A stretch of DNA of 25,941 nucleotides from a virus, in the IMG/VR virus record IMGVR_UViG_3300045135_001024, positions 1-25,941 of that record. The stretch is one strand, 5' to 3'. The translations under genes were made by a program, and so were the position numbers. Below the pieces are notes generated by a model. It was not told where the DNA came from, ran no database searches, and saw only the letters and a list, made by a program, of their open reading frames with translations. Below, piece by piece: positions 1 to 9,737 of the stretch. Positions within the stretch are counted from its first letter, which is position 1. Each line of letters begins with the position of its first letter.

Positions 1-1
1 C

Positions 2-1375
2 GCAGAACAGGTTGCTTTGGCTACGAATTACATTACAAACTTTGATTTCTTAAATCAGTATTTACCTGATACATATGAAAAGGAGTTTGAGCGATATGGA
101 AATCGCACAGTTGCATCTTTCTTACGTTTAGTAGGAGCTGAGATGCCATCTAACTCTGACCTTATCAAGTGGGCAGAGCAAGGAAGACTACACACTAAAT
201 ATACTAATTGTGCTTCAGGAGCAGCTGCTGCTGCTGATACAGCTACAATCACAGTAAATGATACATTAGTACCAGGTTCTGGAAGTATTGCTATTCGTGT
301 AGGACAGACTGTTGTTATCTCTGATAACGCAGGCGCTGGATTAAATAAAGGTATTGTTACTGCGGTTAACACAGGAGCATCTACTTTTGATGTGGCTTAT
401 TATGAAGCTGGTGGACAAGTTGGTGGTGCTGGACTTACAAGAACAGTATTTATCTATGGTTCTGAATTTAGAAAAGGAGCTAACGGAATGTCAGGTTCAT
501 TAGAAGCTGATGATGAAATCTTTGACAACTCTCCAATTATCATTAAAGACAAATATGCCGTTAATGGTTCTGACATGGCTCAGATTGGATGGGTTGAAGT
601 TACTACAGAGAATGGAGCTTCTGGATACTTATGGTATTTAAAATCAGAGCACGAAACAAGACTTCGTTTTGACGACTATCTTGAGACTTCAATGATTGAA
701 GCTGTACCAGCTGAAGTTGGTTCTGGAGCTATTGCTACTACAGGTGATGTAGGAAACAAAGGTTCTGAAGGTATTTTCTATGTTGTAGAAAATAGAGGAA
801 ATGTTTGGGCAGGTGGTAACCCATCTACTCTTGCAGACTTTGATGCTGTTATCTCTCGTTTAGATAAGCAAGGAGCTATCGAAGAAAACGTAATCTTTGT
901 TGACAGAGATTTCGGATTCGATATTGATGATATGTTAGCTTCTCAGAACTCTTACGGAGCTGGTGGTACTTCTTATGGTTTATTTGACAATGACAAAGAC
1001 ATGGCATTAAACCTTGGATTTACTGGATTCCGTAGAGGATATGACTTCTACAAGTCTGACTGGAAATACTTAAATGACCCAACTATGCGTGGTGGTTTAC
1101 CAACTGGTGCTGGTTCTGGCCGTGTGAACGGACTATTAGTTCCTGCTGGTTCTACTACTGTGTACGACCAAATTTTAGGTAAAAACGCGAAGCGACCATT
1201 CCTTCATGTGCGTTATAGAGCTTCTGAAACAGAAGACAGAAGATACAAAACTTGGATTACTGGTTCTGCTGGTGGTGCTGCTACATCGGATTTAGATGCG
1301 ATGGAAGTACACTTCTTGTCAGAAAGAGCTGTATGTACTTTAGGTGCAAACAACTTCTTCTTATTCCAAGAGTAG
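2..1375 (+). CDS. Major capsid protein (5' end outside window)
   Basis: Probable major capsid protein, the subunit of the phage head. About 457 codons are visible, and the frame is open to the left edge (A-E-Q-V-A-L-A before the TTG at 17), so the real start lies upstream and that TTG is probably not a start. The N-terminal part (NFDFLNQYLPDTYEKEFERYG, then FLRLVGAEMP and KWAEQGRLHTKY) matches, from memory, the capsid proteins of marine and Bacteroidota-infecting phages, which adopt the HK97 fold. Roughly residues 70-150 form an Ala/Gly/Thr-rich beta segment (AAAAADTATITV, then VGQTVVISDN), possibly a surface insertion. The C-terminal third is Gly/Ser-rich with RPFLHVRYRASETED. A strong terminator follows immediately, as expected for a gene transcribed at high level. 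Family assignment is by recognition of sequence style; no search was run. Confidence 0.8.
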   Translation, partial: AEQVALATNYITNFDFLNQYLPDTYEKEFERYGNRTVASFLRLVGAEMPSNSDLIKWAEQGRLHTKYTNCASGAAAAADTATITVNDTLVPGSGSIAIRVGQTVVISDNAGAGLNKGIVTAVNTGASTFDVAYYEAGGQVGGAGLTRTVFIYGSEFRKGANGMSGSLEADDEIFDNSPIIIKDKYAVNGSDMAQIGWVEVTTENGASGYLWYLKSEHETRLRFDDYLETSMIEAVPAEVGSGAIATTGDVGNKGSEGIFYVVENRGNVWAGGNPSTLADFDAVISRLDKQGAIEENVIFVDRDFGFDIDDMLASQNSYGAGGTSYGLFDNDKDMALNLGFTGFRRGYDFYKSDWKYLNDPTMRGGLPTGAGSGRVNGLLVPAGSTTVYDQILGKNAKRPFLHVRYRASETEDRRYKTWITGSAGGAATSDLDAMEVHFLSERAVCTLGANNFFLFQE

Positions 1376-1385
1376 TATATTTATT

Positions 1386-1414
1386 AAGGGAGGTTTAACC
1401 GCCTCCCTTTTTTT
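1386..1414 (+). terminator. Intrinsic terminator after the capsid gene
   Basis: A perfect 8-bp stem AAGGGAGG / CCTCCCTT with an 8-nt loop (TTTAACCG) is followed by an uninterrupted T tract. It lies 10 nt after the capsid stop codon, so capsid mRNA would largely end here. Confidence 0.9.
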
Positions 1415-1436
1415 AATTTTAATTAAATCTTATATA

Positions 1437-2186
1437 ATGAAAAAAAATACAACAACTGTAGATAAAGTCTACAAGCTTACAAGAGAAGCCGCTCCACTTT
1501 CTCTTTATATACCTTCGAGCGGTTCAAGAAGAAAACCATTACTTTGGTTTGACGAATCAAAAGGAGTAAACAGAGTTTTAAGATATTCACCTAATCAAAA
1601 GTCCCCATTTGAAGATGAGCAGGATGAAAATGTTGTTCGTGTTCCTATTGAGTTTGAAGATGGATTTCTAAGAGTTCCAAAAACTAATCCTGTATTACAG
1701 CAGTTCTTATATTATCACCCACTAAATGGTAAAAGATTTGTGGAAGTTGATAATGAAAAAGATGCTTCTATGGAATTAAACCAAATGAATATAGAAGCCG
1801 ATGCTCTTATTGAGGCCAGAAACTTAACTATAGACCAATTAGAGACTATGGGCAGGGTTCTACTTGGTGTAAATCCAGAGCATATGAGCACTGCTGAATT
1901 AAAGCGAGATGTTCTTATATACGTTAAAAGATATCCTGAAGAGTTTTTGAAAAAAATAAATGACCCATTATTAAAACTAGAATCAAATGTTCAGTTGTTT
2001 TTTGATAAAGGATTATTGTCTTTTAGAAACAAGCAAAAGGAGGTTTGGTATAACACTAGCTCTAATAAAACCAAAATGTTAAATGTACCATTTGGAGAAG
2101 ACCCAATGTATATTGTGTCGTCATTTTTACAGAGCGATGATGGTATAGAGTCATTAAAAATGCTAGAGTCTATGCTTGAAGATTAA
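1437..2186 (+). CDS. Conserved phage structural-region protein of unknown function
   Basis: A 249-residue protein starting at the ATG that gives MKKNTTTVDKVYKL. The frame is also open upstream from a GTG at 1344, but that start would lie inside the capsid gene and in front of the terminator, so the ATG is preferred. Recognisable segments are LLWFDESKGVNRVLRYSPNQ, the acidic stretch FEDEQDENVV, YHPLNGKRFVEVDNEKDA, and a helical middle with MSTAELKRDVL. From memory, very similar proteins sit just after the capsid gene in many uncultured marine phages, but I know of no assigned role. A head accessory protein or an early assembly factor is possible. The gene is isolated between two terminators, so it forms a separate transcription unit or is reached only by read-through. 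No promoter was recognised in the short AT-rich gap before it. Confidence 0.75.
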   Translation: MKKNTTTVDKVYKLTREAAPLSLYIPSSGSRRKPLLWFDESKGVNRVLRYSPNQKSPFEDEQDENVVRVPIEFEDGFLRVPKTNPVLQQFLYYHPLNGKRFVEVDNEKDASMELNQMNIEADALIEARNLTIDQLETMGRVLLGVNPEHMSTAELKRDVLIYVKRYPEEFLKKINDPLLKLESNVQLFFDKGLLSFRNKQKEVWYNTSSNKTKMLNVPFGEDPMYIVSSFLQSDDGIESLKMLESMLED

Positions 2187-2207
2187 GCATAACTGTTTGA
2201 TTTGAGG

Positions 2208-2239
2208 AGAGGTCGAAAATAATTGACCTCTTTTTTTTT
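2208..2239 (+). terminator. Intrinsic terminator
   Basis: Stem AGAGGTC (2208-2214) pairs with GACCTCT (2225-2231) across a 10-nt AT-rich loop and runs into nine Ts. It closes the single-gene unit 1437-2186. Confidence 0.88.
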
Positions 2240-2250
2240 GCTTATCTTTG
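2223..2250 (+). promoter_or_regulatory. Bacteroidota-type promoter for the neck/tail operon
   Basis: TATCTTTG at 2243-2250 matches the Bacteroidota -7 consensus TAnnTTTG exactly. A TTG at 2223-2225 lies 17 bp upstream, in reasonable position for the -33 element, although it falls inside the terminator stem. Transcription would start about 7 bp after the element, just before the ATG at 2265, giving a very short leader. Confidence 0.7.
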
Positions 2251-2264
2251 TAGAAAAGAAAGCG

Positions 2265-3224
2265 ATGATAAATTCTGTTAGAAATACAGTTCTTGCTATC
2301 CTTAATAAGAATAATTACGGCTACATATCTCCATCGGATTTTAACTTGTTTGCCAAACAAGCTCAGCTAGATATTTTTGATGAGTATTTTATTGGATATA
2401 ACAATCAAATAAACAAGGAGAATGGAAGAGTGTCAGGAACTGGTTATGCAGATATTAAAAAGGGATATGAAGAAGTAATAGACTTTTTTTCCGTTACTGC
2501 AAGTTTATCTCAAAGCTCAAGCAATATCTATACTGTTCCTACAGCTGCTACTACTGGTTCAGATTATTATTTACTAAATAAAGTTTTAGTATACAGCGAG
2601 GTTACTTCATCTGGAACTACCACTTCAACAGGAGGAGGAAATACAGCGCTTATTGATTCAAGCGCAACTTTTCAAACAGATGGTGTAGCAGTAGGCGATA
2701 GAGTGTCAATTGTAATTAGTAACTCAGTAGTAACTAATTTAACAGTACAGTCAATAACAAGCGAGACAGAGCTTATTGTAAATGTAGCTCAACTTACTTC
2801 TTCAGGATTAAGCTATTCAATATACAAACACGCTAATCTAAAAAACGAAGCGGAGCAGGTGAGCCAAAGTAAAATTACAATGCTCACTAAGTCTATGCTT
2901 ACCGCTCCTAATATTACATTCCCTGCATATACTCAAGAGGGGAATTTACTAACTCTATATCCGAATACAATAGATGATATAGGCAGAGCGGTTTGTCAAT
3001 ATATAAGATACCCCAAAGACCCTAAATGGACTTATGTATCATTGACGGGAGGCGAGCCAATCTTTGACCAATCTCAATCTGATTATCAAGATTTTGAGCT
3101 ACCTGAAGATGATGTAAATAATTTAGTGGCAAGAATATTACAGTACGCTGGAATGTCAATAAGAGAGATTGCTACAGTTCAATTTGGACAAGCAATAGAA
3201 CAATCAGAAAACCAAGAACAATAA
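2265..3224 (+). CDS. Ring/adaptor-type neck protein
   Basis: A 319-residue protein beginning MINSVRNTVLAILNKNNYGY. A frame opening at a TTG at 2223 would start inside the terminator, whereas the ATG at 2265 sits directly behind the promoter. The N-terminal helical part (ISPSDFNLFAKQAQLDIFDEYF, YNNQINKENGR) is, from memory, shared with proteins of crAss-like and marine flavophages lying between capsid and tail genes, which form rings under the portal or act as head-tail adaptors. Residues about 105-200 are a Ser/Thr/Gly-rich beta insertion with DSSATFQTDGVAVGDRV, a pattern seen in many phage proteins as a small decorating domain. The C-terminal half (LLTLYPNTIDDIGRAVCQYIRYPKDPKW) resumes the core. 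It lies one base before the next neck gene. The exact ring position is not deducible from sequence. Confidence 0.65.
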   Translation: MINSVRNTVLAILNKNNYGYISPSDFNLFAKQAQLDIFDEYFIGYNNQINKENGRVSGTGYADIKKGYEEVIDFFSVTASLSQSSSNIYTVPTAATTGSDYYLLNKVLVYSEVTSSGTTTSTGGGNTALIDSSATFQTDGVAVGDRVSIVISNSVVTNLTVQSITSETELIVNVAQLTSSGLSYSIYKHANLKNEAEQVSQSKITMLTKSMLTAPNITFPAYTQEGNLLTLYPNTIDDIGRAVCQYIRYPKDPKWTYVSLTGGEPIFDQSQSDYQDFELPEDDVNNLVARILQYAGMSIREIATVQFGQAIEQSENQEQ

Positions 3225-3225
3225 G

Positions 3226-4137
3226 ATGGCTTATATAAATCAGAAAAAATATTATACAAATGATGGAACAGCTCCTACTAATGAGAATTGGGGTTCTTAT
3301 CAATATGTAAGTCTTGAAGATATTGTAAACAATTTCCAGCTAATGTATAGCGGCAATCATTCTTTAGTTAATAACGAAGAAAGGTATAAGATATTGTTTC
3401 ATGCTAAAAGAGGTATTCAGGAATTAAATTATGATGCCTTTAACAATGTAAAAGCATTAGAGCTTACTGTATATGATGATTTAAAATTCATCTTACCGCC
3501 AGACTATGTTAACTGGGTAAGAATATCTCTCTATAAAGATGGATGGATTAGACCACTTACAGAAAACATTCAGGTTAATTCAGCTACTTCTTATCAGCAG
3601 ACATCTAGCACGCCTAATTTTTCAGGCAATGATGTAATTACAGAGCAATCACAGCTTGATACAGATAGACTTGATGGTAATCAAAAAAGCATTTATTTAA
3701 ACCAAGTAAACGCAGAAAACCAAATACCTCAAGATACGCAAGCAAATTGGTACGCTGATTACACCATAGGAGCTCGGTATGGTCTTAATACAGAGACAGC
3801 CAACATAAATCCTACTTTTAGAATAGATAAGGCAGCAGGAGTCATTAATTTTGATTCTACAATGGCTAATGAAAATTGCATATTAGAGTACTTATCAGAT
3901 GGTATGGAAAACGGAGATGATTCTAAGGTGCAATTAAATAAGCTTTTTGAAGATTATATATATGCATACATAGAATACGCAATATTAAATAGTAAGTTCA
4001 ATGTACAGGAGTACATCATTAATAGAGCTAGAAAAAGAAAAACAGCTTTACTAAGAAACGCAAAAATTAGACTAAGCAATATTCACCCTGGTAGATTACT
4101 AATGAATCTAAGAGGAGAGAGTAAGTGGATTAAGTAA
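3226..4137 (+). CDS. Neck/tail ring protein (T7 gp11-like adaptor type)
   Basis: A 303-residue protein. The central motif FHAKRGIQELNYDAFNNVKALELTV followed by LPPDYVNWVRISLYKDGWIRPL is, from memory, a hallmark of a ring/adaptor protein found in crAss-like and other Bacteroidota podoviruses next to the muzzle gene, and is comparable in role to T7 gp11. Residues about 105-150 are a polar Ser/Thr/Gln-rich segment. The C-terminus (YIYAYIEYAILNSKFNVQEYIINRARKRKTALLRNAKIRL) is a basic helical tail, as expected for packing against the neighbouring ring or DNA channel. Its TAA stop overlaps the ATG of the next gene by one base, implying translational coupling with the large tail protein. Confidence 0.7.
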   Translation: MAYINQKKYYTNDGTAPTNENWGSYQYVSLEDIVNNFQLMYSGNHSLVNNEERYKILFHAKRGIQELNYDAFNNVKALELTVYDDLKFILPPDYVNWVRISLYKDGWIRPLTENIQVNSATSYQQTSSTPNFSGNDVITEQSQLDTDRLDGNQKSIYLNQVNAENQIPQDTQANWYADYTIGARYGLNTETANINPTFRIDKAAGVINFDSTMANENCILEYLSDGMENGDDSKVQLNKLFEDYIYAYIEYAILNSKFNVQEYIINRARKRKTALLRNAKIRLSNIHPGRLLMNLRGESKWIK

Positions 4138-7100
4138 TGGCAAATATTCAAAGAAATTTTATAAGAGGCCGTATGAACAAAAGCCTTGATGAAAGGCTTT
4201 TACCAAATGGTGAATATATTGACGCATTAAATGTAAGACTTGGTTCTACCGAGGACTCTGAATATGGTTCGGTAGAAAATGCAAAAGGTAACACTGGGCT
4301 AACAACTATTATGTTTGATGGAGTTGAGCTTAGTAATAACGCTAGATGTATAGGTGCTTATGAAGATGGGGCTAATGAAACCATTTACTGGTTTATACAC
4401 GACCCAGCTTTTACTTTGGGAAACACAAGCAAGCTTGACCTAATTGTTTCTTATAATACCACCAATAACTCTACAACCTACCATGTAATAAGTCTTGACG
4501 ATGGCGGTGGTATAAATACTACTTTAAACTTTAGCCCATATCACTTAATTACTGGAGTTAATCTTATTGATAACTCTCTTTTGTTTTTTACGGATAACCT
4601 TAATCCACCAAGAGTAATAAATGTAAATAGAAGATACGGAGCTCCTACCAACAACCTTGATGGGTTTACTGCGGAATCATTGATGGTTATAAAAAGACCA
4701 CCGGTTGCCGCTCCGACAATTCAAACTTTTAATGTAGTAGGGCAGGAGGATGATTACTTAGAGGAGCGGTTTATTGCTTTTGCGTATAGATATAAGTATG
4801 CAGACAATCAATATTCAGCTACTTCTCAGTTTAGTGAATATGCTTTTAATCCTTCAACTTTTTCATTTAGCTATAATAGTTATTTGAATGAAGGAATGAA
4901 GAATACCAAAAATGCGGCGATTATAACTTTCAATTCAGGAGGTTCGCTCGTAGAGGGTATCCAGTTGCTTTTCAAAGAATCTACCACAAACAATATTAAA
5001 GTCATAGAGTATTTAGATAAATCTAATTTAGGATACTCTAATGACACAGATTACACTTATACGTTTGATAACAGTAAGATATTTACCTTACTTCCAGACT
5101 CAGAGCTTTTAAGATTATATGACAATGTACCTATCATAGCTAAAGCCCAAACTATAATGGGCAATAGAGTTGTCTATGGAAACTATAAAGAGGGCTATGA
5201 TTTAAAAGACAAGTTTGGTAATGATATAAAATTAGAGTTTGAGGCAGATTTAAATAGCACTCAAATTGCTACTTCTGAGCTTGTAGATACTACAGGAGCG
5301 GGATACTATACCATAGGGCCAACGCCAGTTAATGTAAATAATGCTATAATATACTTTGATTTATCAAATCAAAACGGAACAACCTTAGAACTTACTGCTG
5401 GCTCAACTATTTCTTTAGATTTCACTATTGCTCATAGTCAGTTTACTGATAACACGCCATCAGCTACAACTTCACAGACCAGTATATTATTTGAATATAT
5501 ACTTCCTGTAGACTTTAATAATGTATATTCATTAGCTACAAGCACAGATTTTATTGAAAAGGTTGGTACTGCATCAAACATACAGCCAGTGTCAACTGCT
5601 TGCGATGGAGCTACACTAACAGATATAATAAATTGTGCGCTTCCTTCTACGTTAGGAACATACACAAAAACTGCAAGTGGTATTACTGCAACAGGGCAGC
5701 CTATTGAAATTATATCGTCTCCAGCAAGCAATACTATTGGACTTCAGCTTACAGCTATGCAGTATGTAGATGGAGTTAATAATGCTTATGAGTTTTACGA
5801 GGTTCAAACAGCTACAGCATTTTTTAGCAATCTTGATAATCCAAGAAGCTTACATAGTAATAGAGGATATGAAGTAGGTATAGTTTATATGGATAGTTTC
5901 GGGCGCTCATCTACCGCTCTTGTAAGTCCAGATAATACTGTAGAAATACCATGTCAAAACTCTATTGATAAAAATGAAATAAGAGTAACAATACCAACTC
6001 AGCAGTTAGCTCCAAGTTGGGCAACAAGATATAAGTTCGTATTAAAACCATACGAATCTACATATGACACAATATACACTAGCATATATTTTCAAGACCC
6101 TGATAGCAATGCCACATACTTTTTATTAGAAGGTGAAAACGCTAATAAGGTAGAAGAGGGAGATAGATACTTTGTAAAGTCTGATAGCTCAGGACCAGTG
6201 CTAAGATGTGTTGAAGCTACTGTATTAGAAAAAGAAACTAAAGCAGCAGACTTTATTACTCCAGTAAGTGGAGCGGCAGTTCCGTCAGGGACATATATGA
6301 AAATTAATCCAAATAATTTTTCTACTACTAGAGAGGACAATGCTATTGTAAGTCCAGGCGTATTAGATGACCAAACCAGTTCTGGAGGAGATTTTCCATT
6401 TGTTAAATATCCACTTAATCTTGACCCCGTAAGTCCTAGCACAACATATACAGATTATTCAGTCCCTTCTGGAAGTAGAGTTGTTATATCTATAAGACAA
6501 GAAAGATTAGGTACTGGGGATGGAGATAGAAATTGTGAAAGAAGGATAAATACTATTGACCTAGAGCTTATATCTTCACAGGATTATAATAATATTTCTG
6601 ATTTCTTTTATGGTGATAATGTGTCTACTGTATTTACAGAAAGAGCTGTAACTGAAGTAGGAGGTGATGGCGACCCTATTGTCAACACATGGCAATCAGC
6701 TATATCAGGAGCTTCAGACCCTACTATAAGTGATATAAACACTTCAGAAACCACCAACTACTATAGAACTTACAGAAACACAACAAGCAATCAGTTGTTT
6801 TTATTAGCTACTGGAACTGAAATGTGTAGTGGGGTTATTAATGCAAACAAAAGACGTTCAAGTGTAAGTGTAGAAATTCAAGTTTACAGAACAGATTCTG
6901 TTATAACATTTGAAACACAGCCTACTGATGCACTATCAAATGTTTGGTATGAAAACCACTTATCTTTTCCTATTGATACAGATGGTATGCACAGTGGTAA
7001 TGTGCAAAATCAAACCTCTGGTCAATCAGCGATTATTGATACAGAGTTCTCAAACTGTTACACTTTTGGAAATGGTGTAGAGAGCTACAAGATGTTAGAC

Positions 7101-9728
7101 TCTATAACAGGTAAAACATTAAATCTTGGAGAGCGTGTTACATCTACATCTAATATGGACTATAAGCAGGAGCATAGATTTGCTGATTTGACTTATAGTG
7201 GTGTATATAACGATGAGACGAACGTAAATAAACTAAATGAGTTCAACCTAGGGCTGGCTAATTTTAAGCCATTAGAAGAGTCCTATGGGCCTGTACAGTT
7301 ATTAGATGGTAGAAAAACAGATATTCTTACCCTACAAGAAGATAAAATATCTTATGTTTTAGCAGGTAAAAATTTACTTAGTGATGCAACTGGTGGCGGA
7401 GCGGTCACATCTGTCCCTGAAGTATTGGGAACGCAGATAGCTAGACTAGAAGAATATGGTATTAGTGAAAACCCTGAGAGTTATGCATCCTATGGCCCTA
7501 ATAGATATTTTACCGATGCCAAGCGCGGAGCGGTAATAAATCTAATTGGTGGTGCGTATAATAACGAGCAGCTTCAAGTTATATCAGAGGCTGGAATGCG
7601 CTCATGGTTTAGAGATTTATTTATAGATACTTTCCAAACGCAAAAGCTAGGAGGATTTGACCCTTACATGAATGAATATGTACTACATTCAAATGTACAG
7701 TTGCCTCCAACAGATGATGAATGTTTGCCTTGTGATACAACAAAAAGCATCGTAATAGAGCCTAATACAACATTTACATATTGCGTGGATGTTGGCGATT
7801 TATTAGGGCTGGTTGATATTGATTATGAAATACCTTTTGATGGGTTCGCCAATGTAGTTACTGAAACAAATTCAAATGTAATAACGGAAGCGTTTTCTGA
7901 TGAAATAGTTCTTGAGGCACAAACAAGCTCAACTTATTATACAATAACAGCAACATACAATGGAGTATCTCACAGCACTGGCCCAGTAAATCAGAGCGGC
8001 ACATTAACATTTAATAAAAACAGTGTTAATACCACCACAGTTGAAATTACTGTTACTCAAGATAGCACTACTTCAGACACCATTGATATAACAACTGGAT
8101 GTCCACAAGCACAAGAAATAACAATTTACAATGTAGCTGTTACAAGTAATTCAGACGCTGGAGAGTTTATTACTAATCAGTACAGATGGACTGACGGAAC
8201 ATTTACATCTCCGCTACATTCAGAAAGAATACAGTTTTCTTCAAGCAATACAAACCCAATAGTATCTCAGTACAATTTTGTAGCTGGATTCCAAGGCGCA
8301 GGAGTTATACCTGGAGATGCATCTATAGTATCAATAATAAGTAGAAAACAAAGTTTTGACAATTTTGTTTTTGATGCATCTAAAAATAAATTAAAATACC
8401 TAAGAACAAATACTTTCTATGGTAATAATGGAAGTGATATAAATAGTTTGTTGGCAGCAGCAGCTGATACGACAGTTGTAAGTGAAACCAATCCAAATCA
8501 ATTTAGCGGTAGCTTTACATTGCCATCAGGCGGACAGTTCTTGTATTTAATATGGGATTACAGAAAACCATCTAGTGCAAACTTATGTTTTTCTACTACA
8601 AGTACATCAGATGCTTGTACTGGATGCACATTCCCAACACCTACCCCTACACCAACTCCGACACCAGCTCCTGTATCTTACAGATGGTTGATTGAGTCTG
8701 GTACTGGTAGCGCAACAAGTCCATCTACTTGTCCATTTGCAGCTACACCTATTTATAGTGCATCTAGTTCATTTGCTACAACAACAACTGGCAGCACATT
8801 ATTCTATACAGATGCCTCCTTAACAACATTATTCCAAGGAGGAGATAACTACTATGGTGTAAGAGAGCCTAATAAAGGATATGGTATTTGTGAAGGGATA
8901 TTTAGAATGACAGATATAGGTACAGTTTCTAATATTGATACTGCTGGTGTGTGTAATGTTACACCAACTCCGACTCCAACTCCGACTCCAACTCCGACTC
9001 CAACTCCGACTCCAACACCGACACCTACTCCTACTCCTACTCCAACGCCGACTCCAACACCGACTCCAACACCGACACCTACGCCTACACCTAGTCCTGC
9101 TGCTGTTTGGCAAATAAATTATCAATCTGGTGCTGGTGGAGGATGGAGCACTATATCTCAATCTTGTGGTCAAAATACATTTGGAGATACATATGTTGAG
9201 TTAGTAGGCTCAACCACTGGATATTTAGATACTCAAGCTAAATTAGATACGGCTTATGCTGGAGGGGAAACAGTGTATGTATACAACTCCGATTTAAGTC
9301 AGTTTGTAGGAGGCAACTCATATTATGGAATTGCTATAAGTGTTGACGTGCTTGGAACAGCTCCTGGAATAACAGTACAAATTGATTCAGTAGGAAGATT
9401 AGTTGATTTAGGAACTTCATTCTACTCAAGCTGTTTGCAAGAATTTACAATGACAGCTCTAAATACTTATTGGAGTACTTACTTAGATGCTTGTAACAAT
9501 GGACCTTCTGCTGCAACTCAAACATATTATCACGATGGTTCTTCTTTATGTTTAGCTGCTTCTGATGTTGTATATATGGATAGCACAAAGAAAGAAACGA
9601 TAGCCGATGCTATAGCTACTACTGGTAAAATTTGGTATCAAGGCTCTTCATGTGGAACTGGCGGTGCTGGTCAAGCATTAGAATTTGATAGCTCAGGCGG
9701 ATATGTAAATGGAATAGGAAATTGTTAA
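4137..9728 (+). CDS. Giant muzzle/tail-stabilisation-type protein with Pro-Thr linkers and C-terminal fibre modules
   Basis: An 1863-residue virion protein. It opens with [27 protein letters not shown], a signature I associate with the muzzle (stabilisation) protein of crAss-like and related phages, which closes the distal tail. The core ends near residue 1190 with [41 protein letters not shown] and [14 protein letters not shown], all typical of that family. Residues about 1195-1490 look like Ig-like or beta-sandwich material ([29 protein letters not shown]). After a Cys pair (CTGC) comes a 13-residue Pro-Thr linker (1500-1512), a beta module to 1607, a 45-residue P(TP)22-type linker (1610-1654, one Ser), a second related module to Cys1766, and a final module ending in Cys1863. 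The C-terminal additions are probably surface-exposed fibre or adhesin elements. The next gene encodes the same kind of modules 9 bp downstream. Confidence 0.72.
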   Translation: MANIQRNFIRGRMNKSLDERLLPNGEYIDALNVRLGSTEDSEYGSVENAKGNTGLTTIMFDGVELSNNARCIGAYEDGANETIYWFIHDPAFTLGNTSKLDLIVSYNTTNNSTTYHVISLDDGGGINTTLNFSPYHLITGVNLIDNSLLFFTDNLNPPRVINVNRRYGAPTNNLDGFTAESLMVIKRPPVAAPTIQTFNVVGQEDDYLEERFIAFAYRYKYADNQYSATSQFSEYAFNPSTFSFSYNSYLNEGMKNTKNAAIITFNSGGSLVEGIQLLFKESTTNNIKVIEYLDKSNLGYSNDTDYTYTFDNSKIFTLLPDSELLRLYDNVPIIAKAQTIMGNRVVYGNYKEGYDLKDKFGNDIKLEFEADLNSTQIATSELVDTTGAGYYTIGPTPVNVNNAIIYFDLSNQNGTTLELTAGSTISLDFTIAHSQFTDNTPSATTSQTSILFEYILPVDFNNVYSLATSTDFIEKVGTASNIQPVSTACDGATLTDIINCALPSTLGTYTKTASGITATGQPIEIISSPASNTIGLQLTAMQYVDGVNNAYEFYEVQTATAFFSNLDNPRSLHSNRGYEVGIVYMDSFGRSSTALVSPDNTVEIPCQNSIDKNEIRVTIPTQQLAPSWATRYKFVLKPYESTYDTIYTSIYFQDPDSNATYFLLEGENANKVEEGDRYFVKSDSSGPVLRCVEATVLEKETKAADFITPVSGAAVPSGTYMKINPNNFSTTREDNAIVSPGVLDDQTSSGGDFPFVKYPLNLDPVSPSTTYTDYSVPSGSRVVISIRQERLGTGDGDRNCERRINTIDLELISSQDYNNISDFFYGDNVSTVFTERAVTEVGGDGDPIVNTWQSAISGASDPTISDINTSETTNYYRTYRNTTSNQLFLLATGTEMCSGVINANKRRSSVSVEIQVYRTDSVITFETQPTDALSNVWYENHLSFPIDTDGMHSGNVQNQTSGQSAIIDTEFSNCYTFGNGVESYKMLDSITGKTLNLGERVTSTSNMDYKQEHRFADLTYSGVYNDETNVNKLNEFNLGLANFKPLEESYGPVQLLDGRKTDILTLQEDKISYVLAGKNLLSDATGGGAVTSVPEVLGTQIARLEEYGISENPESYASYGPNRYFTDAKRGAVINLIGGAYNNEQLQVISEAGMRSWFRDLFIDTFQTQKLGGFDPYMNEYVLHSNVQLPPTDDECLPCDTTKSIVIEPNTTFTYCVDVGDLLGLVDIDYEIPFDGFANVVTETNSNVITEAFSDEIVLEAQTSSTYYTITATYNGVSHSTGPVNQSGTLTFNKNSVNTTTVEITVTQDSTTSDTIDITTGCPQAQEITIYNVAVTSNSDAGEFITNQYRWTDGTFTSPLHSERIQFSSSNTNPIVSQYNFVAGFQGAGVIPGDASIVSIISRKQSFDNFVFDASKNKLKYLRTNTFYGNNGSDINSLLAAAADTTVVSETNPNQFSGSFTLPSGGQFLYLIWDYRKPSSANLCFSTTSTSDACTGCTFPTPTPTPTPTPAPVSYRWLIESGTGSATSPSTCPFAATPIYSASSSFATTTTGSTLFYTDASLTTLFQGGDNYYGVREPNKGYGICEGIFRMTDIGTVSNIDTAGVCNVTPTPTPTPTPTPTPTPTPTPTPTPTPTPTPTPTPTPTPTPTPTPSPAAVWQINYQSGAGGGWSTISQSCGQNTFGDTYVELVGSTTGYLDTQAKLDTAYAGGETVYVYNSDLSQFVGGNSYYGIAISVDVLGTAPGITVQIDSVGRLVDLGTSFYSSCLQEFTMTALNTYWSTYLDACNNGPSAATQTYYHDGSSLCLAASDVVYMDSTKKETIADAIATTGKIWYQGSSCGTGGAGQALEFDSSGGYVNGIGNC
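8634..8672 (+). repeat. Short Pro-Thr linker repeat
   Basis: Thirteen codons alternate Pro and Thr (ending Pro-Ala-Pro) and separate the CTGC end of the muzzle core from the first C-terminal module. All four Pro codons are used, so the amino-acid pattern is kept despite DNA divergence. Confidence 0.9.
8964..9098 (+). repeat. Long Pro-Thr linker with exact 12-bp tandem repeats
   Basis: Forty-five codons encode strictly alternating Pro and Thr (one Ser). The first 48 bp (8964-9011) are four exact copies of CCAACTCCGACT; the remainder is a degenerate 6-bp pattern. Local GC is clearly higher than in the neighbouring AT-rich sequence. Unit lengths are multiples of 6, so gain or loss of units keeps the reading frame. 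Confidence 0.95.
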
Positions 9729-9737
9729 AAATAAAAA

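Noticed and set aside
1344-1436. N-terminal extension of the 249-residue protein from GTG 1344
   Set aside because: It would overlap the capsid gene and translate through a strong terminator; the ATG at 1437 begins the protein-like sequence.
8964-9098. CRISPR-like array of short repeats
   Set aside because: The units are contiguous 6- and 12-bp coding repeats without spacers.
8829-9173. Minus-strand ORF rich in Arg, Ser and Trp opposite the long Pro-Thr linker
   Set aside because: It is the antisense reading of the repeat (CGG/AGT/TGG units). Low complexity without flanking protein-like sequence indicates a shadow.
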